From BOG-908 sp965198855 (GTDB lineage Bacteria > Pseudomonadota > Alphaproteobacteria > Acetobacterales > Acetobacteraceae), in NCBI GenBank assembly GCA_965198855.1, contig CBDAPZ010000001.1, positions 1,302,001 through 1,366,000 on the forward strand: a stretch of 64,000 bases of DNA, given 5' to 3'. The first letter of the stretch is position 1, and each line of letters begins with the position of its first letter. A program made the translations under genes and the position numbers. This document shows, piece after piece, positions 35,338-43,071 of this stretch. The notes under the pieces were generated by a model. It ran no database searches, had not been told where the DNA came from, and saw only the letters and a list, made by a program, of their open reading frames with translations.

Positions 35338-36740
35338 TGCTGTTTCCCACCTTTCCGTTCCTGGTATTTTTCGCTGTCGTCGGCCTGCTCTGCGTCCGCC
35401 TCGAACGCTTTCCGCAAGGCCGCAAGATGTTCCTCGTGCTCGCGAGCTATGTCTTCTATGCCTGTTGGAACTGGCGCTTCTGCTTCCTGCTGGCCGGCAG
35501 CTCGCTTTGGACCTATGGCGCGGGGCGCCTCCTGGAGCGGAGCACGAATCCTTCGTCAAGGCGCCGTATCGTCGGTTTCGCCGTCGCAGGACATCTTCTG
35601 CTTCTCGGTTTCTTCAAATATTTCGATTTCTTCGTGGGTTCGGCAAATCAGCTCGCCCACACGCTCGGCCTCACACACGAGCTGCCCTTCATCGAAGTGA
35701 TCCTGCCGGTTGGGATCTCGTTCTTCACCTTCCACGGCATCTCCTACGTAGTCGATGTCTATCGCGGCGACGTTGCCGTCTGCCGCCGCCTCACCGACAT
35801 GCTGCTCTACATCTCGTTCTTTCCGCAGCTCGTCGCCGGCCCGATCGTGCGCGCGTCCTTCTTCCTGCCGCAGCTCTACAGCGGCACACCTGCGCGCATC
35901 GCCGCCGCCCCTGCTTTGCTCATGATACTCGGTGGCCTGTTCAAGAAAGTCGTCATTGCCAACTACATCGCGACCGACCTCGTGGACCCGATCTTCTTCG
36001 ATCCGGAAAGTTTTCCGACGATCGACCTGCTCGCTGCCGTCTATGGCTACGCGGTGCAGATCTATTGCGACTTCAGCGCCTATAGCGACATCGCCATCGG
36101 CGTCGCCGCTTTGCTCGGCTACTACTTCCCACCCAATTTCAACCAGCCCTATCGCGCCGCCAGCTTCCAGGAGTTCTGGCGCCGCTGGCACATCTCCCTC
36201 TCCTCCTGGCTCCGCGACTACCTCTACAAACCCCTTGGCGGCAGCCGCTTCGGCGCGCTGATGACATCCCGCAATCTCGCCCTCACCATGCTGCTCGGCG
36301 GCATCTGGCACGGTGCCGATTGGAAGTTCGTGCTTTGGGGGGCCCTGCACGGCGCCGCCCTGATCGCCGAGCGCTTCCTGCTACGCGATGCAACTCCCGC
36401 CGGCACCTGGCGCCGCATCGCCGGTACCCTGTTCGTGTTCCATTACGTATGCCTTTGCTGGATCTTCTTTCGCGCCGAAAATTTCCAAGCAGCCACCATC
36501 TATCTGGGTGCCCTCGCGCATCTCCAACCCGGCCTGCAACAACTCACCCCATTCACCCTCGGGCTGATCCTGCTCGGCATGTCGCTGCATTTCTGGCCAC
36601 AGGATCTCCTCCAACGCCTCGCACGACGTGTCGTCACCTGGCCAAACTGGGCACTGGGCGCCGCCATGGGCCTCGGCATCGTCTGCGTCACCGCCCTCGG
36701 CCCGGACGGCGTCGCCCCCTTTATCTACTTCCAGTTTTAA
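35337..36740 (+). CDS. MBOAT family O-acyltransferase (AlgI-like)
   Basis: 467 aa multi-pass membrane protein. MBOAT marks: the catalytic His region GGIWHGADWKFVLWGALHG, the FFPQLVAGPI segment, the YCDFSAYSDIAIGVA motif, and FQEFWRRWHISLSSWLRDY. AlgI-like proteins carry acetyl groups across the inner membrane to a periplasmic SGNH acetyltransferase. The preceding two SGNH genes are the likely partners. The stop lies 6 bases before a small ORF. Confidence 0.93.
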   Translation: MLFPTFPFLVFFAVVGLLCVRLERFPQGRKMFLVLASYVFYACWNWRFCFLLAGSSLWTYGAGRLLERSTNPSSRRRIVGFAVAGHLLLLGFFKYFDFFVGSANQLAHTLGLTHELPFIEVILPVGISFFTFHGISYVVDVYRGDVAVCRRLTDMLLYISFFPQLVAGPIVRASFFLPQLYSGTPARIAAAPALLMILGGLFKKVVIANYIATDLVDPIFFDPESFPTIDLLAAVYGYAVQIYCDFSAYSDIAIGVAALLGYYFPPNFNQPYRAASFQEFWRRWHISLSSWLRDYLYKPLGGSRFGALMTSRNLALTMLLGGIWHGADWKFVLWGALHGAALIAERFLLRDATPAGTWRRIAGTLFVFHYVCLCWIFFRAENFQAATIYLGALAHLQPGLQQLTPFTLGLILLGMSLHFWPQDLLQRLARRVVTWPNWALGAAMGLGIVCVTALGPDGVAPFIYFQF

Positions 36741-36746
36741 GCAGCA

Positions 36747-37025
36747 ATGTCGGACGCCCCACCCAAAAATGCCGACCCGCGGCTGTGCCCGGCGCAGCAC
36801 CACGTGAGTCTCACAACCTTGCTCGTCGCCGGCGCGCTCAGCGCACTCGTTTTCGGCTCACGCGTGGTGCTTCAGGAGATCCAGTCAAAGCCGGACATGA
36901 TCGGTTACGACAGCATCAGGCGCGTCGGGATGAAGTGGGCGAACGCAATGCAAGATATCCGCGCGACAGCACCAGACTCAGCGCTTCACCAAAAAATTCG
37001 CAAGACAGAAGAAGCAAGGTTTTAA
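36747..37025 (+). CDS. Small one-helix protein after MBOAT, possibly a truncated partner
   Basis: 92 aa with one hydrophobic segment (TLLVAGALSALVFGSRVVLQ), then a short charged part (WANAMQDIRATAPDSALHQK). In other MBOAT operons the next gene often starts with a single helix and a similar amphipathic stretch before an SGNH domain; here no such domain follows. The stop TAA is the first triplet of the composite repeat at 37023, which could have truncated a longer gene. Function unknown. Confidence 0.5.
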   Translation: MSDAPPKNADPRLCPAQHHVSLTTLLVAGALSALVFGSRVVLQEIQSKPDMIGYDSIRRVGMKWANAMQDIRATAPDSALHQKIRKTEEARF

Positions 37026-37152
37026 GAAAGGCCTTTTTTCTGAAGAAAAGAAGCAAAAGACTTTTATAGTGCTGTTGCGGTTCTATCCGGCAGCGTGTGC
37101 CGTAACACCAAAAGTTTTTGGTTCTTTTTTTTAAAAAAGAACTGCTTTCTTA
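37023..37152. repeat. Composite inverted-end repeat, copy 3
   Basis: The left end unit (37023-37068) is TAAGAAAGGCCTTTTTTCTG with AAGAAAAGAAGCAAAAGACTTTTAT. The core is GCTGTTGCGGTTCTATCC and on (37071-37095). The right unit (37106-37152) ends in ACTGCTTTCTTA at the stop of the convergent aminotransferase. Both ends therefore contain the stop codon of a neighbouring gene, and each hairpin reads as a terminator for it. Confidence 0.78.
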
Positions 37153-38526
37153 CTTCATCCACCCGCGCCTACCCGCCTCCACCAGCGCTTCATCCAGCGC
37201 CCCTCGCGTCCGCTCCACCAGCAGATCCGCCTCGCTCTCACTCAGCACAAAAGGCGGCGCAATCAGCATGCAATCATCCGTCGCCCGCAGCACCAGCCCC
37301 GCGCGATAGGCCGCATCCCGGCAGAACGTTCCGATCACGCCCGTTTCGGGAAAGCGCGCTCGCAGGCTTTTATCCGGTGTCAGCTCCAGCGCTCCGATCA
37401 TCCCCACCATCCGCGCCTCACCCACAAGCGGATGCTCGGCGAGCGCCTTCCAGCGTGTGCCTAAATAAGGCCCGATCACGTCGCGCACGCGTTCCACCAA
37501 GTTCTCGCGACGCATGACGTCGAGGTTGGCGATCGCGGCCGCGGCACAGGCCGGGTGGCCGCTGGTGGTATAGCCGTGGTTGAAGTCACCGCCGGCGGCC
37601 AGAACCTCGGCAAACGCTTCGCTCACCATCACGCCGCCCATCGGCAGGTAGCCGGAGGTGAGACCTTTAGCGATCGTCATCAAATCAGGTGTCACGCCGA
37701 AATGCTGGCAGCCGAACCAGCTACCGAGGCGGCCGAACCCGCAGATCACCTCATCGCTCACCATCAGCACGTCGCGCTCGCGGCAGATTTTCTGCACCTC
37801 GGGCCAATAGGTGTCGGGCGGCACGATCACGCCGCCTGCGCCTTGCACCGGCTCGCCGATGAAGGCGCCGACGTTTTCCGCGCCAAGCCCATCGATGGCG
37901 CGTCCCACTTCGCGCGCCGCCCAGAGGCCGAACTCCGCCGGGCTTTGATCAGCTCCCTCGCCCCACCACCAGGGCTGCGCCACATGGACAATGCCGGGGA
38001 TTGGCAGTCCGCCTTGGGCATGCATGTGCGCCATACCGCCCAGGCTGGCACCGCCGATAGTGCTGCCGTGGTAGCCGTTCCGCCGGCCGATGAAATGCGT
38101 CTTCGTCGGCTTGCCGCGCAGGTGCCAATAATGGCGCACCATGCGGATCACCGTGTCGTTGCCTTCGGACCCCGAATTGGTGAAGAAAGTGCGCGTGAAC
38201 CCGGGTGCCAGCTCTGACAGCAGCTCGGATAATTCGATGGCCGGTATGTTCGTCGATTTGAAAAAGCTGTTGTAGTACGGCAGTTCGAGCATCTGCGTAT
38301 GCACGGCATCGGCGATCTCGCGCCGTCCGTAACCGACGGCCACGTTCCATAGGCCGGAAAATGCATCGAGGTAGTCGCGCCCGTCCACATCGTGCAGCCA
38401 CACGCCTTCGGCGCGTGTGATGATGCGTGTGCCTTCCGCGTTCACCGCTGCCATGTCGCTGAACGGATGCAAATGGTGGCGCGCGTCGCGTTGGCGCAGC
38501 GAAGCGGCGGTCGCAGGGTCGTTCAT
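37150..38526 (-). CDS. Class III aminotransferase, putrescine/diamine-pyruvate type
   Basis: 458 aa PLP enzyme. FTNSGSEGNDTVIRM (phosphate-binding), EPVQGAGGVIVPP, SDEVICGFGRLGSWFGCQ and Lys in MTIAKGLTSGYLPMGGV are all present. Similar to SpuC putrescine:pyruvate transaminase, which fits the puu genes that follow beyond the GntR gene. Ends exactly at the composite repeat. It is on the minus strand, as is the GntR regulator, so the two could be coexpressed. Confidence 0.9.
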   Translation of the reverse strand: MNDPATAASLRQRDARHHLHPFSDMAAVNAEGTRIITRAEGVWLHDVDGRDYLDAFSGLWNVAVGYGRREIADAVHTQMLELPYYNSFFKSTNIPAIELSELLSELAPGFTRTFFTNSGSEGNDTVIRMVRHYWHLRGKPTKTHFIGRRNGYHGSTIGGASLGGMAHMHAQGGLPIPGIVHVAQPWWWGEGADQSPAEFGLWAAREVGRAIDGLGAENVGAFIGEPVQGAGGVIVPPDTYWPEVQKICRERDVLMVSDEVICGFGRLGSWFGCQHFGVTPDLMTIAKGLTSGYLPMGGVMVSEAFAEVLAAGGDFNHGYTTSGHPACAAAAIANLDVMRRENLVERVRDVIGPYLGTRWKALAEHPLVGEARMVGMIGALELTPDKSLRARFPETGVIGTFCRDAAYRAGLVLRATDDCMLIAPPFVLSESEADLLVERTRGALDEALVEAGRRGWMK

Positions 38527-38568
38527 GGATGGGACTCACACGGAGAAAGGTAGCACGGAGAAAGGTGG

Positions 38569-39327
38569 TCAGTCTCTTGCCACAGTTCGGCGTGCCGTCA
38601 CAGGCGCTACCCCGACCGACGCGGCGAGCGGACGCCCCGCGATGAGGTGGCCGATCCCGTCGCGCGCATCGGCAGCGATCGCGCGTGCGAGTGCCTCCGC
38701 ATCGCCGGCAGCGATCGCTGTGAGTGCCTCGGTATGCCGATCCACCCGGTAATACTGCCGCGATCCTTGCATGGCGGCGCGCATGTAGGGGCCGATCTGC
38801 AGCCACACGCTTTCGATCAATGGCGTCAGCACGTCATCGGGGGCGTAACTATAAAGGCGGCGATGGAAGGCCATGTTGGCGTCAATGGTGCGGTCGATAT
38901 CGCCGCGGTCGAACACGTCCCACATCACGCGGTCGAGCCGGCGCAGATCTTCCAGCCGCGCGGCATCGATGCAGGGCAGCGCGCGGCGGGCGGCCGCGCT
39001 CTCCAGCAGGATGCGCACCTCGATCAGGGTGTGGAACCGCGCGTCCGAGATGATCGGCACACCGGCGCGGCCGTTATCCAGCTGCTCCAGTGCGCCTTCA
39101 GCCACCAGCCGGCGCATCGCCTCGCGCACCGGCATCGGGCTGGTGCCCAGCAGAGCCGCCAGACCGCGTATCGTCACTGCCATGCCCGGGGCAAAGCGGC
39201 CGACGATGATGGCCTGTCGCAACCGGCGGAATGTGTACTCGCCCACCGTCTCCCCGGTGAGGCGACGCATGGGTGGCAGTCGCAGGGTCGCTGGCATCTT
39301 GCTGCCGGTCGGCTCGATCGTTCGCAT
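38569..39327 (-). CDS. GntR-family regulator (FCD type), probable regulator of the putrescine genes
   Basis: About 252 aa from Met 39327 (Met 39297 or 39381 are alternatives). A winged-helix domain (TFRRLRQAIIVGRFAPGMAV, PVREAMRRLVAEGALEQ) and an FCD effector domain (IEVRILLESAAARRALP, ANMAFHRRLYSYA, RHTEALTAIAAGDAEA) are clear. It is divergent from puuD and upstream of the aminotransferase, so it probably controls polyamine genes. A dyad TGGCT-N8-AGCCA near 39354 in the gap might be its site. Confidence 0.88.
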   Translation of the reverse strand: MRTIEPTGSKMPATLRLPPMRRLTGETVGEYTFRRLRQAIIVGRFAPGMAVTIRGLAALLGTSPMPVREAMRRLVAEGALEQLDNGRAGVPIISDARFHTLIEVRILLESAAARRALPCIDAARLEDLRRLDRVMWDVFDRGDIDRTIDANMAFHRRLYSYAPDDVLTPLIESVWLQIGPYMRAAMQGSRQYYRVDRHTEALTAIAAGDAEALARAIAADARDGIGHLIAGRPLAASVGVAPVTARRTVARD

Positions 39328-39425
39328 AGTGGATGGATTTTTTGCCAGCAGCTTGGCTGTTGTGCAAGCCATCTGTGGCAACTGCGCACCACACCAGCTA
39401 TGCTGCGGTGCATGGAGACCACACC

Positions 39426-40229
39426 TTGAAGCCAGTCATCGGCATTGTTGCGGACCTGTACAGAGGCAGCAAGCATCCGGTCCATTCGGTGCAGGAAAAA
39501 TATCTCGATGCCGTAACCTCGGGTGCGGACGCGATCGGCCTCATCCTGCCCGCGCTCATTGCCCGTCCGGGCGCTGCCTGGACCGACCCGGACGATCTAT
39601 CCGACACGCTCGGCCTACTGGATGGTGTGTTTCTGACCGGCGCCGTCTCCAACGTCGCCCCGGAGCGTTACGGCGCCACGCTGAAAGACCCTGCCTCCCC
39701 GGCCGATCCGGCGCGCGACCATGTCAGCTTGTCGCTGATCCGCCAGGCAGTCGCGCGTGGCTTGCCGGTGCTAGGCGTGTGCCGCGGCTTCCAGGAGATC
39801 AACGTGGCGCTGGGCGGCAGCCTGCACCAGCAGGTGTACGCCACCCCCGGCCTAACCGACCACCGCGAAAACCCCGATCTGAGCCTGGAGCGACAATACG
39901 CCCCCAGCCACGACGTGGCACTCACTCCTGGCGGCCTGCTGCACGGGCTGAGCGGCCTGGACAAGGCAAGGGTCAATTCACTGCACGGGCAAGGTGTCGA
40001 CCGTCTCGCCCCCGGCCTGGCCGTAGAGGCCATGGCACCGGATGGCCTCGTCGAAGCCTTTCGCCTGGACCGCACCGAAAACTTCCTCCTGGGAGTGCAA
40101 TGGCACCCTGAATGGGGCTTTCGCGACGAGCCCCTCTCCGCCGCTATCTTCCGCGCCTTCGGCATGGCCGCACGCGCTTTCCAAACCGCGCGTACCAGCC
40201 AGGCTATCCGCAGTTTCGCTCACGCCTGA
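39426..40229 (+). CDS. puuD: Gamma-glutamyl-gamma-aminobutyrate hydrolase
   Basis: 267 aa from TTG 39426, chosen because GGAG (39414-39417) sits 8 bases upstream and family similarity begins at KPVIGIVADLYRG; GTG 39408 is also possible. Class-I glutamine-amidotransferase fold with nucleophile Cys in LGVCRGFQEIN, His in GVQWHPEW and an Asp-Gly-rich N-terminal lobe. It releases GABA from gamma-glutamyl-GABA in the last step of the Puu pathway. First of puuD-puuA-puuB. Confidence 0.9.
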   Translation: MKPVIGIVADLYRGSKHPVHSVQEKYLDAVTSGADAIGLILPALIARPGAAWTDPDDLSDTLGLLDGVFLTGAVSNVAPERYGATLKDPASPADPARDHVSLSLIRQAVARGLPVLGVCRGFQEINVALGGSLHQQVYATPGLTDHRENPDLSLERQYAPSHDVALTPGGLLHGLSGLDKARVNSLHGQGVDRLAPGLAVEAMAPDGLVEAFRLDRTENFLLGVQWHPEWGFRDEPLSAAIFRAFGMAARAFQTARTSQAIRSFAHA

Positions 40230-40262
40230 ACAAGACCTGCCACAACAACGGAGCATGCCATT

Positions 40263-41621
40263 TTGGATTTAACCAAGTTGCAATATACCAATATCCCTCG
40301 CCAGACTGCCGCCCCTTCCGTGCTGGAAGCCTTCGTCGTCGACGTGAACGGCATCGCACGCGGCAAATGGGTCCCTGCCGACCGCATCCCCGAAGTCATG
40401 GCAAAGGGCGTGGCCCTGCCTCGCTCGGTCTATGCGCTCGATGTGTGGGGCTGCGACGTGCCCGAAGCCGGGCTTGCCGTCGGCACCGGCGATCCGGATG
40501 GGATCTGCATGCCGGTGGAGAACACCCTGCTTCCCGTCACCTGGCTGACGCGCCCGACGACCCAGGTTCTGCTCAGCATGCGCGAACAGGACGGCAAACC
40601 CTTCTTCGCCGACCCGCGCCAAGTGTTGGCCCGTGTGGTAGATTTCTACCGTGAAGCCAAACTCACCCCGGTGGTCGCCGCCGAGCTCGAATTCTATCTG
40701 ATCGACCGCCGCCGTACCACGCGCGACCCCGTCTCTCCGCCAAGCTCCAACGAAGGCCGCTGGCAAGGCTGGCAGACACAGGTGCTCTCCATCGCCGAGC
40801 TGCATAGTTTCGAACCGCTGCTCGCCGACATCTTCCACGCCTGCGAACGCCAGAACCTGCCGGCCGATACCGTCGTGCGCGAGAACGGCCCGGGACAATA
40901 CGAAGTCAATCTGAAGCACGTCAGCGACCCATTGGCCGCCGCCGACCATGCCTTCCTGCTCAAGCGCATCGTCAAGGGCGTCGCACGCCAGCATGGCCTG
41001 GATGCCACCTTCATGGCCAAGCCGTACGGCGACCTCGCCGGCAGCGGTATGCACTTGCACATGTCCCTGCTCGACGAAACCGGCCGCAACATCATGGCAG
41101 CAGAAAATGGCGCCCCGACTGAGCAACTGCACCACGTCGTCGGCGGCATGCTCAGCACCATGGCGGACGCGATGTTGTTGATGGCGCCTCACGCCAACTC
41201 ATTCCGCCGCCTCACACCGGCGAACCACGCACCAACCAACACCACCTGGGGCATGGATAATCGCACCGCCTCGATACGCGTGATCACCGCCGGCAACGCA
41301 ACGCGCGTGGAACACCGCGTCGCCGGCGCCGATTGCAATCCATACCTCGCCATCGCCGGCATTCTCGCCGGCGGCCTGCACGGCCTGCGCGGCAAGATCG
41401 ACCCAGGCCCGCCGATCTCAGGCGAGGAAAGCGACGGCCATGCGAGCCTGCCCATCAACTGGGACGACGCGATCGACGCCTTTGATGCGAGTGAAGTGCT
41501 AGGGGAATATCTGGGCCTGCAATACCAGGATCTGTTTTCCGCTTGTAAGCGCCAGGAGCAAGCCGAATTCCGTCGTCGCGTGACTGATGTGGAATATGAC
41601 GCTTATCTGGCCTCGGTTTAG
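40263..41621 (+). CDS. puuA: Gamma-glutamylputrescine synthetase / glutamine-synthetase-like
   Basis: 452 aa glutamine-synthetase-fold enzyme. TTG 40263 follows GGAG at 40250-40253. Marks: AAELEFYLID, ENGPGQYEVNLKH, MAKPYGDLAGSGMHLHMSL, the ATP segment NTTWGMDNRTASIRV and EHRVAGADCNPYLAIA. It joins glutamate to putrescine with ATP. Between puuD and puuB, which supports that function over true glutamine synthetase. A hairpin repeat starts at once after the stop. Confidence 0.9.
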   Translation: MDLTKLQYTNIPRQTAAPSVLEAFVVDVNGIARGKWVPADRIPEVMAKGVALPRSVYALDVWGCDVPEAGLAVGTGDPDGICMPVENTLLPVTWLTRPTTQVLLSMREQDGKPFFADPRQVLARVVDFYREAKLTPVVAAELEFYLIDRRRTTRDPVSPPSSNEGRWQGWQTQVLSIAELHSFEPLLADIFHACERQNLPADTVVRENGPGQYEVNLKHVSDPLAAADHAFLLKRIVKGVARQHGLDATFMAKPYGDLAGSGMHLHMSLLDETGRNIMAAENGAPTEQLHHVVGGMLSTMADAMLLMAPHANSFRRLTPANHAPTNTTWGMDNRTASIRVITAGNATRVEHRVAGADCNPYLAIAGILAGGLHGLRGKIDPGPPISGEESDGHASLPINWDDAIDAFDASEVLGEYLGLQYQDLFSACKRQEQAEFRRRVTDVEYDAYLASV

Positions 41622-41665
41622 AAGAAAGCACTTCTTTTCTGAAGAAAGAAGCTGAAGACTTTTAT
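41622..41665 (+). terminator. Hairpin repeat unit after puuA
   Basis: AAGAAAGCACTTCTTTTCTG, then AAGAAAGAAGCTGAAGACTTTTAT: a CTTCTTT/AAAGAAG stem and T-rich tail directly after the puuA stop. A degenerate core-like stretch (CGCTGGCGGCAGCG) follows to about 41690. In sense orientation it is a likely intrinsic terminator, although puuB on the same strand starts 34 bases later. Confidence 0.65.
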
Positions 41666-41699
41666 GTCTCGCTGGCGGCAGCGCGGAGTTTAGACCTGA

Positions 41700-42980
41700 A
41701 TGATTGAGCACGTGCCGAGTTATTATGCGGCGACGGCGAATGCTGCGCCTGAGCGGCCTCGGCTGGAGGGCGACACGAGCGCTGATGTTTGTATCGTTGG
41801 CGCGGGGTTCACGGGGATTTCTGCGGGGCTAGAACTTGCCGAACGTGGATTCAAGGTAATTATTCTGGAAGGCGCACGCGTCGGCTGGGGCGCGTCCGGT
41901 CGCAATGGCGGTCAGATCGTCAACGGCTATAGCCGCGAATTGGATGTCATCGAGCGCCGCTACGGCAAAGCAGCCGCCGAAGGCCTGGGCCGCATGGCGC
42001 TCGAAGGCGGCAACATCATCCGCGAGCGCGTCGCCAAATACGGGATCGACTGCGCGCTGACACCCGGCGGCGCCATCACCGCGCTGACCGTACGGCAGAT
42101 GAAACATCTCGAACATTCGGTAAAAATCTGGGCGCAACACGGACATACCGGTTTCGAGCTGGTCGATCGTGCCGGCCTGTCCCGCATCGTCGCGACCGAC
42201 CGCTATGTCGGCGCCCTTCTCGATCCGCTCAGCGGACACATACATCCGTTGAACCTTGTGCTGGGGCAAGCTGCGGCGTTCGAAGACTTGGGCGGCGTGA
42301 TCCATGAGCACAGCAAAGCGACGGCCGTTGAAACCGAAAGCGCCCCGAGCGTGGCCACTGCGCACGGCAAGGTGCATGCGCAATACGTTCTGCTGTGCGG
42401 CAATGCCTATCTCTCGCCGCTGCTGCACCGTCAGATCGGCTCCAAGATCATGGCGGTAAGCTCGCAGATCGTGGCGACGGAACCACTCGCGCCCGAACGG
42501 CTCGAAGCTTTGTTGCCGGCGAATTATTGCGTCGAAGACGCCAATTATTGCCTCGATTATTTCCGTCGAACGCCGGATCATCGGCTGCTTTATGGCGGCG
42601 GCACCGTCTATGGCGGCGCGGATCCCGCCAGCATCGAAGGCAAGATACGGCCCGCGATGCAGAAAACCTTTCCATCGCTGAAGGACGTCAAGATCGACTA
42701 TGCATGGAGTGGCAATTTCGCGCTGACCCTGCCGCGGATACCGCATGTCGGCCGCATTTCCGAAAATGTGCTTTTCTCACATGGCGATAGTGGGCATGGC
42801 GTCACCACGACGCATCTGCTCGGCCGCCTGCTTGGCGAAGCTGTTGCAGGTGAGACCGAGCGCTTTAATATCTTCGCGTCGCTACCGTATTTGCCGTTTC
42901 CGGGTGGGCGGGCGTTGCGTGTGCCTCTTACGGTCGTTGGAGCCTGGTATTATCGGGCACGCGATCGGCTTGGTGTGTAA
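41700..42980 (+). CDS. puuB: Gamma-glutamylputrescine oxidoreductase (FAD-dependent)
   Basis: 426 aa DAO-family flavoprotein. Dinucleotide fold VCIVGAGFTGISAGLELAE near 30, then GWGASGRNGGQIVNGYSREL, and a C-terminal FAD-binding GDSGHGVTTTHLLGRLL. It oxidises gamma-glutamylputrescine to the aldehyde. With puuA and puuD it covers the pathway except the aldehyde dehydrogenase PuuC, not seen here. Confidence 0.9.
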   Translation: MIEHVPSYYAATANAAPERPRLEGDTSADVCIVGAGFTGISAGLELAERGFKVIILEGARVGWGASGRNGGQIVNGYSRELDVIERRYGKAAAEGLGRMALEGGNIIRERVAKYGIDCALTPGGAITALTVRQMKHLEHSVKIWAQHGHTGFELVDRAGLSRIVATDRYVGALLDPLSGHIHPLNLVLGQAAAFEDLGGVIHEHSKATAVETESAPSVATAHGKVHAQYVLLCGNAYLSPLLHRQIGSKIMAVSSQIVATEPLAPERLEALLPANYCVEDANYCLDYFRRTPDHRLLYGGGTVYGGADPASIEGKIRPAMQKTFPSLKDVKIDYAWSGNFALTLPRIPHVGRISENVLFSHGDSGHGVTTTHLLGRLLGEAVAGETERFNIFASLPYLPFPGGRALRVPLTVVGAWYYRARDRLGV

Positions 42981-42984
42981 GGAG

Positions 42985-43071
42985 GCAAGAAATATTTACC
43001 ACGACGGCACAAAGGAATTCTCGAAGAAGCGAAGATCTCTTGCCGCTGTCGCGGTTCTATTCGGCGGTCGC
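42985..43071. repeat. Degenerate copy of the composite repeat
   Basis: Decayed end unit (about 43015-43038, GAAGAAGCGAAGATCT) followed by a good core (43046-43071, GCTGTCGCGGTTCTATTC). The stop codon and last residues of the minus-strand sulfotransferase-like gene (43057) come from the core. No other gene lies in 42981-43056. Confidence 0.5.
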
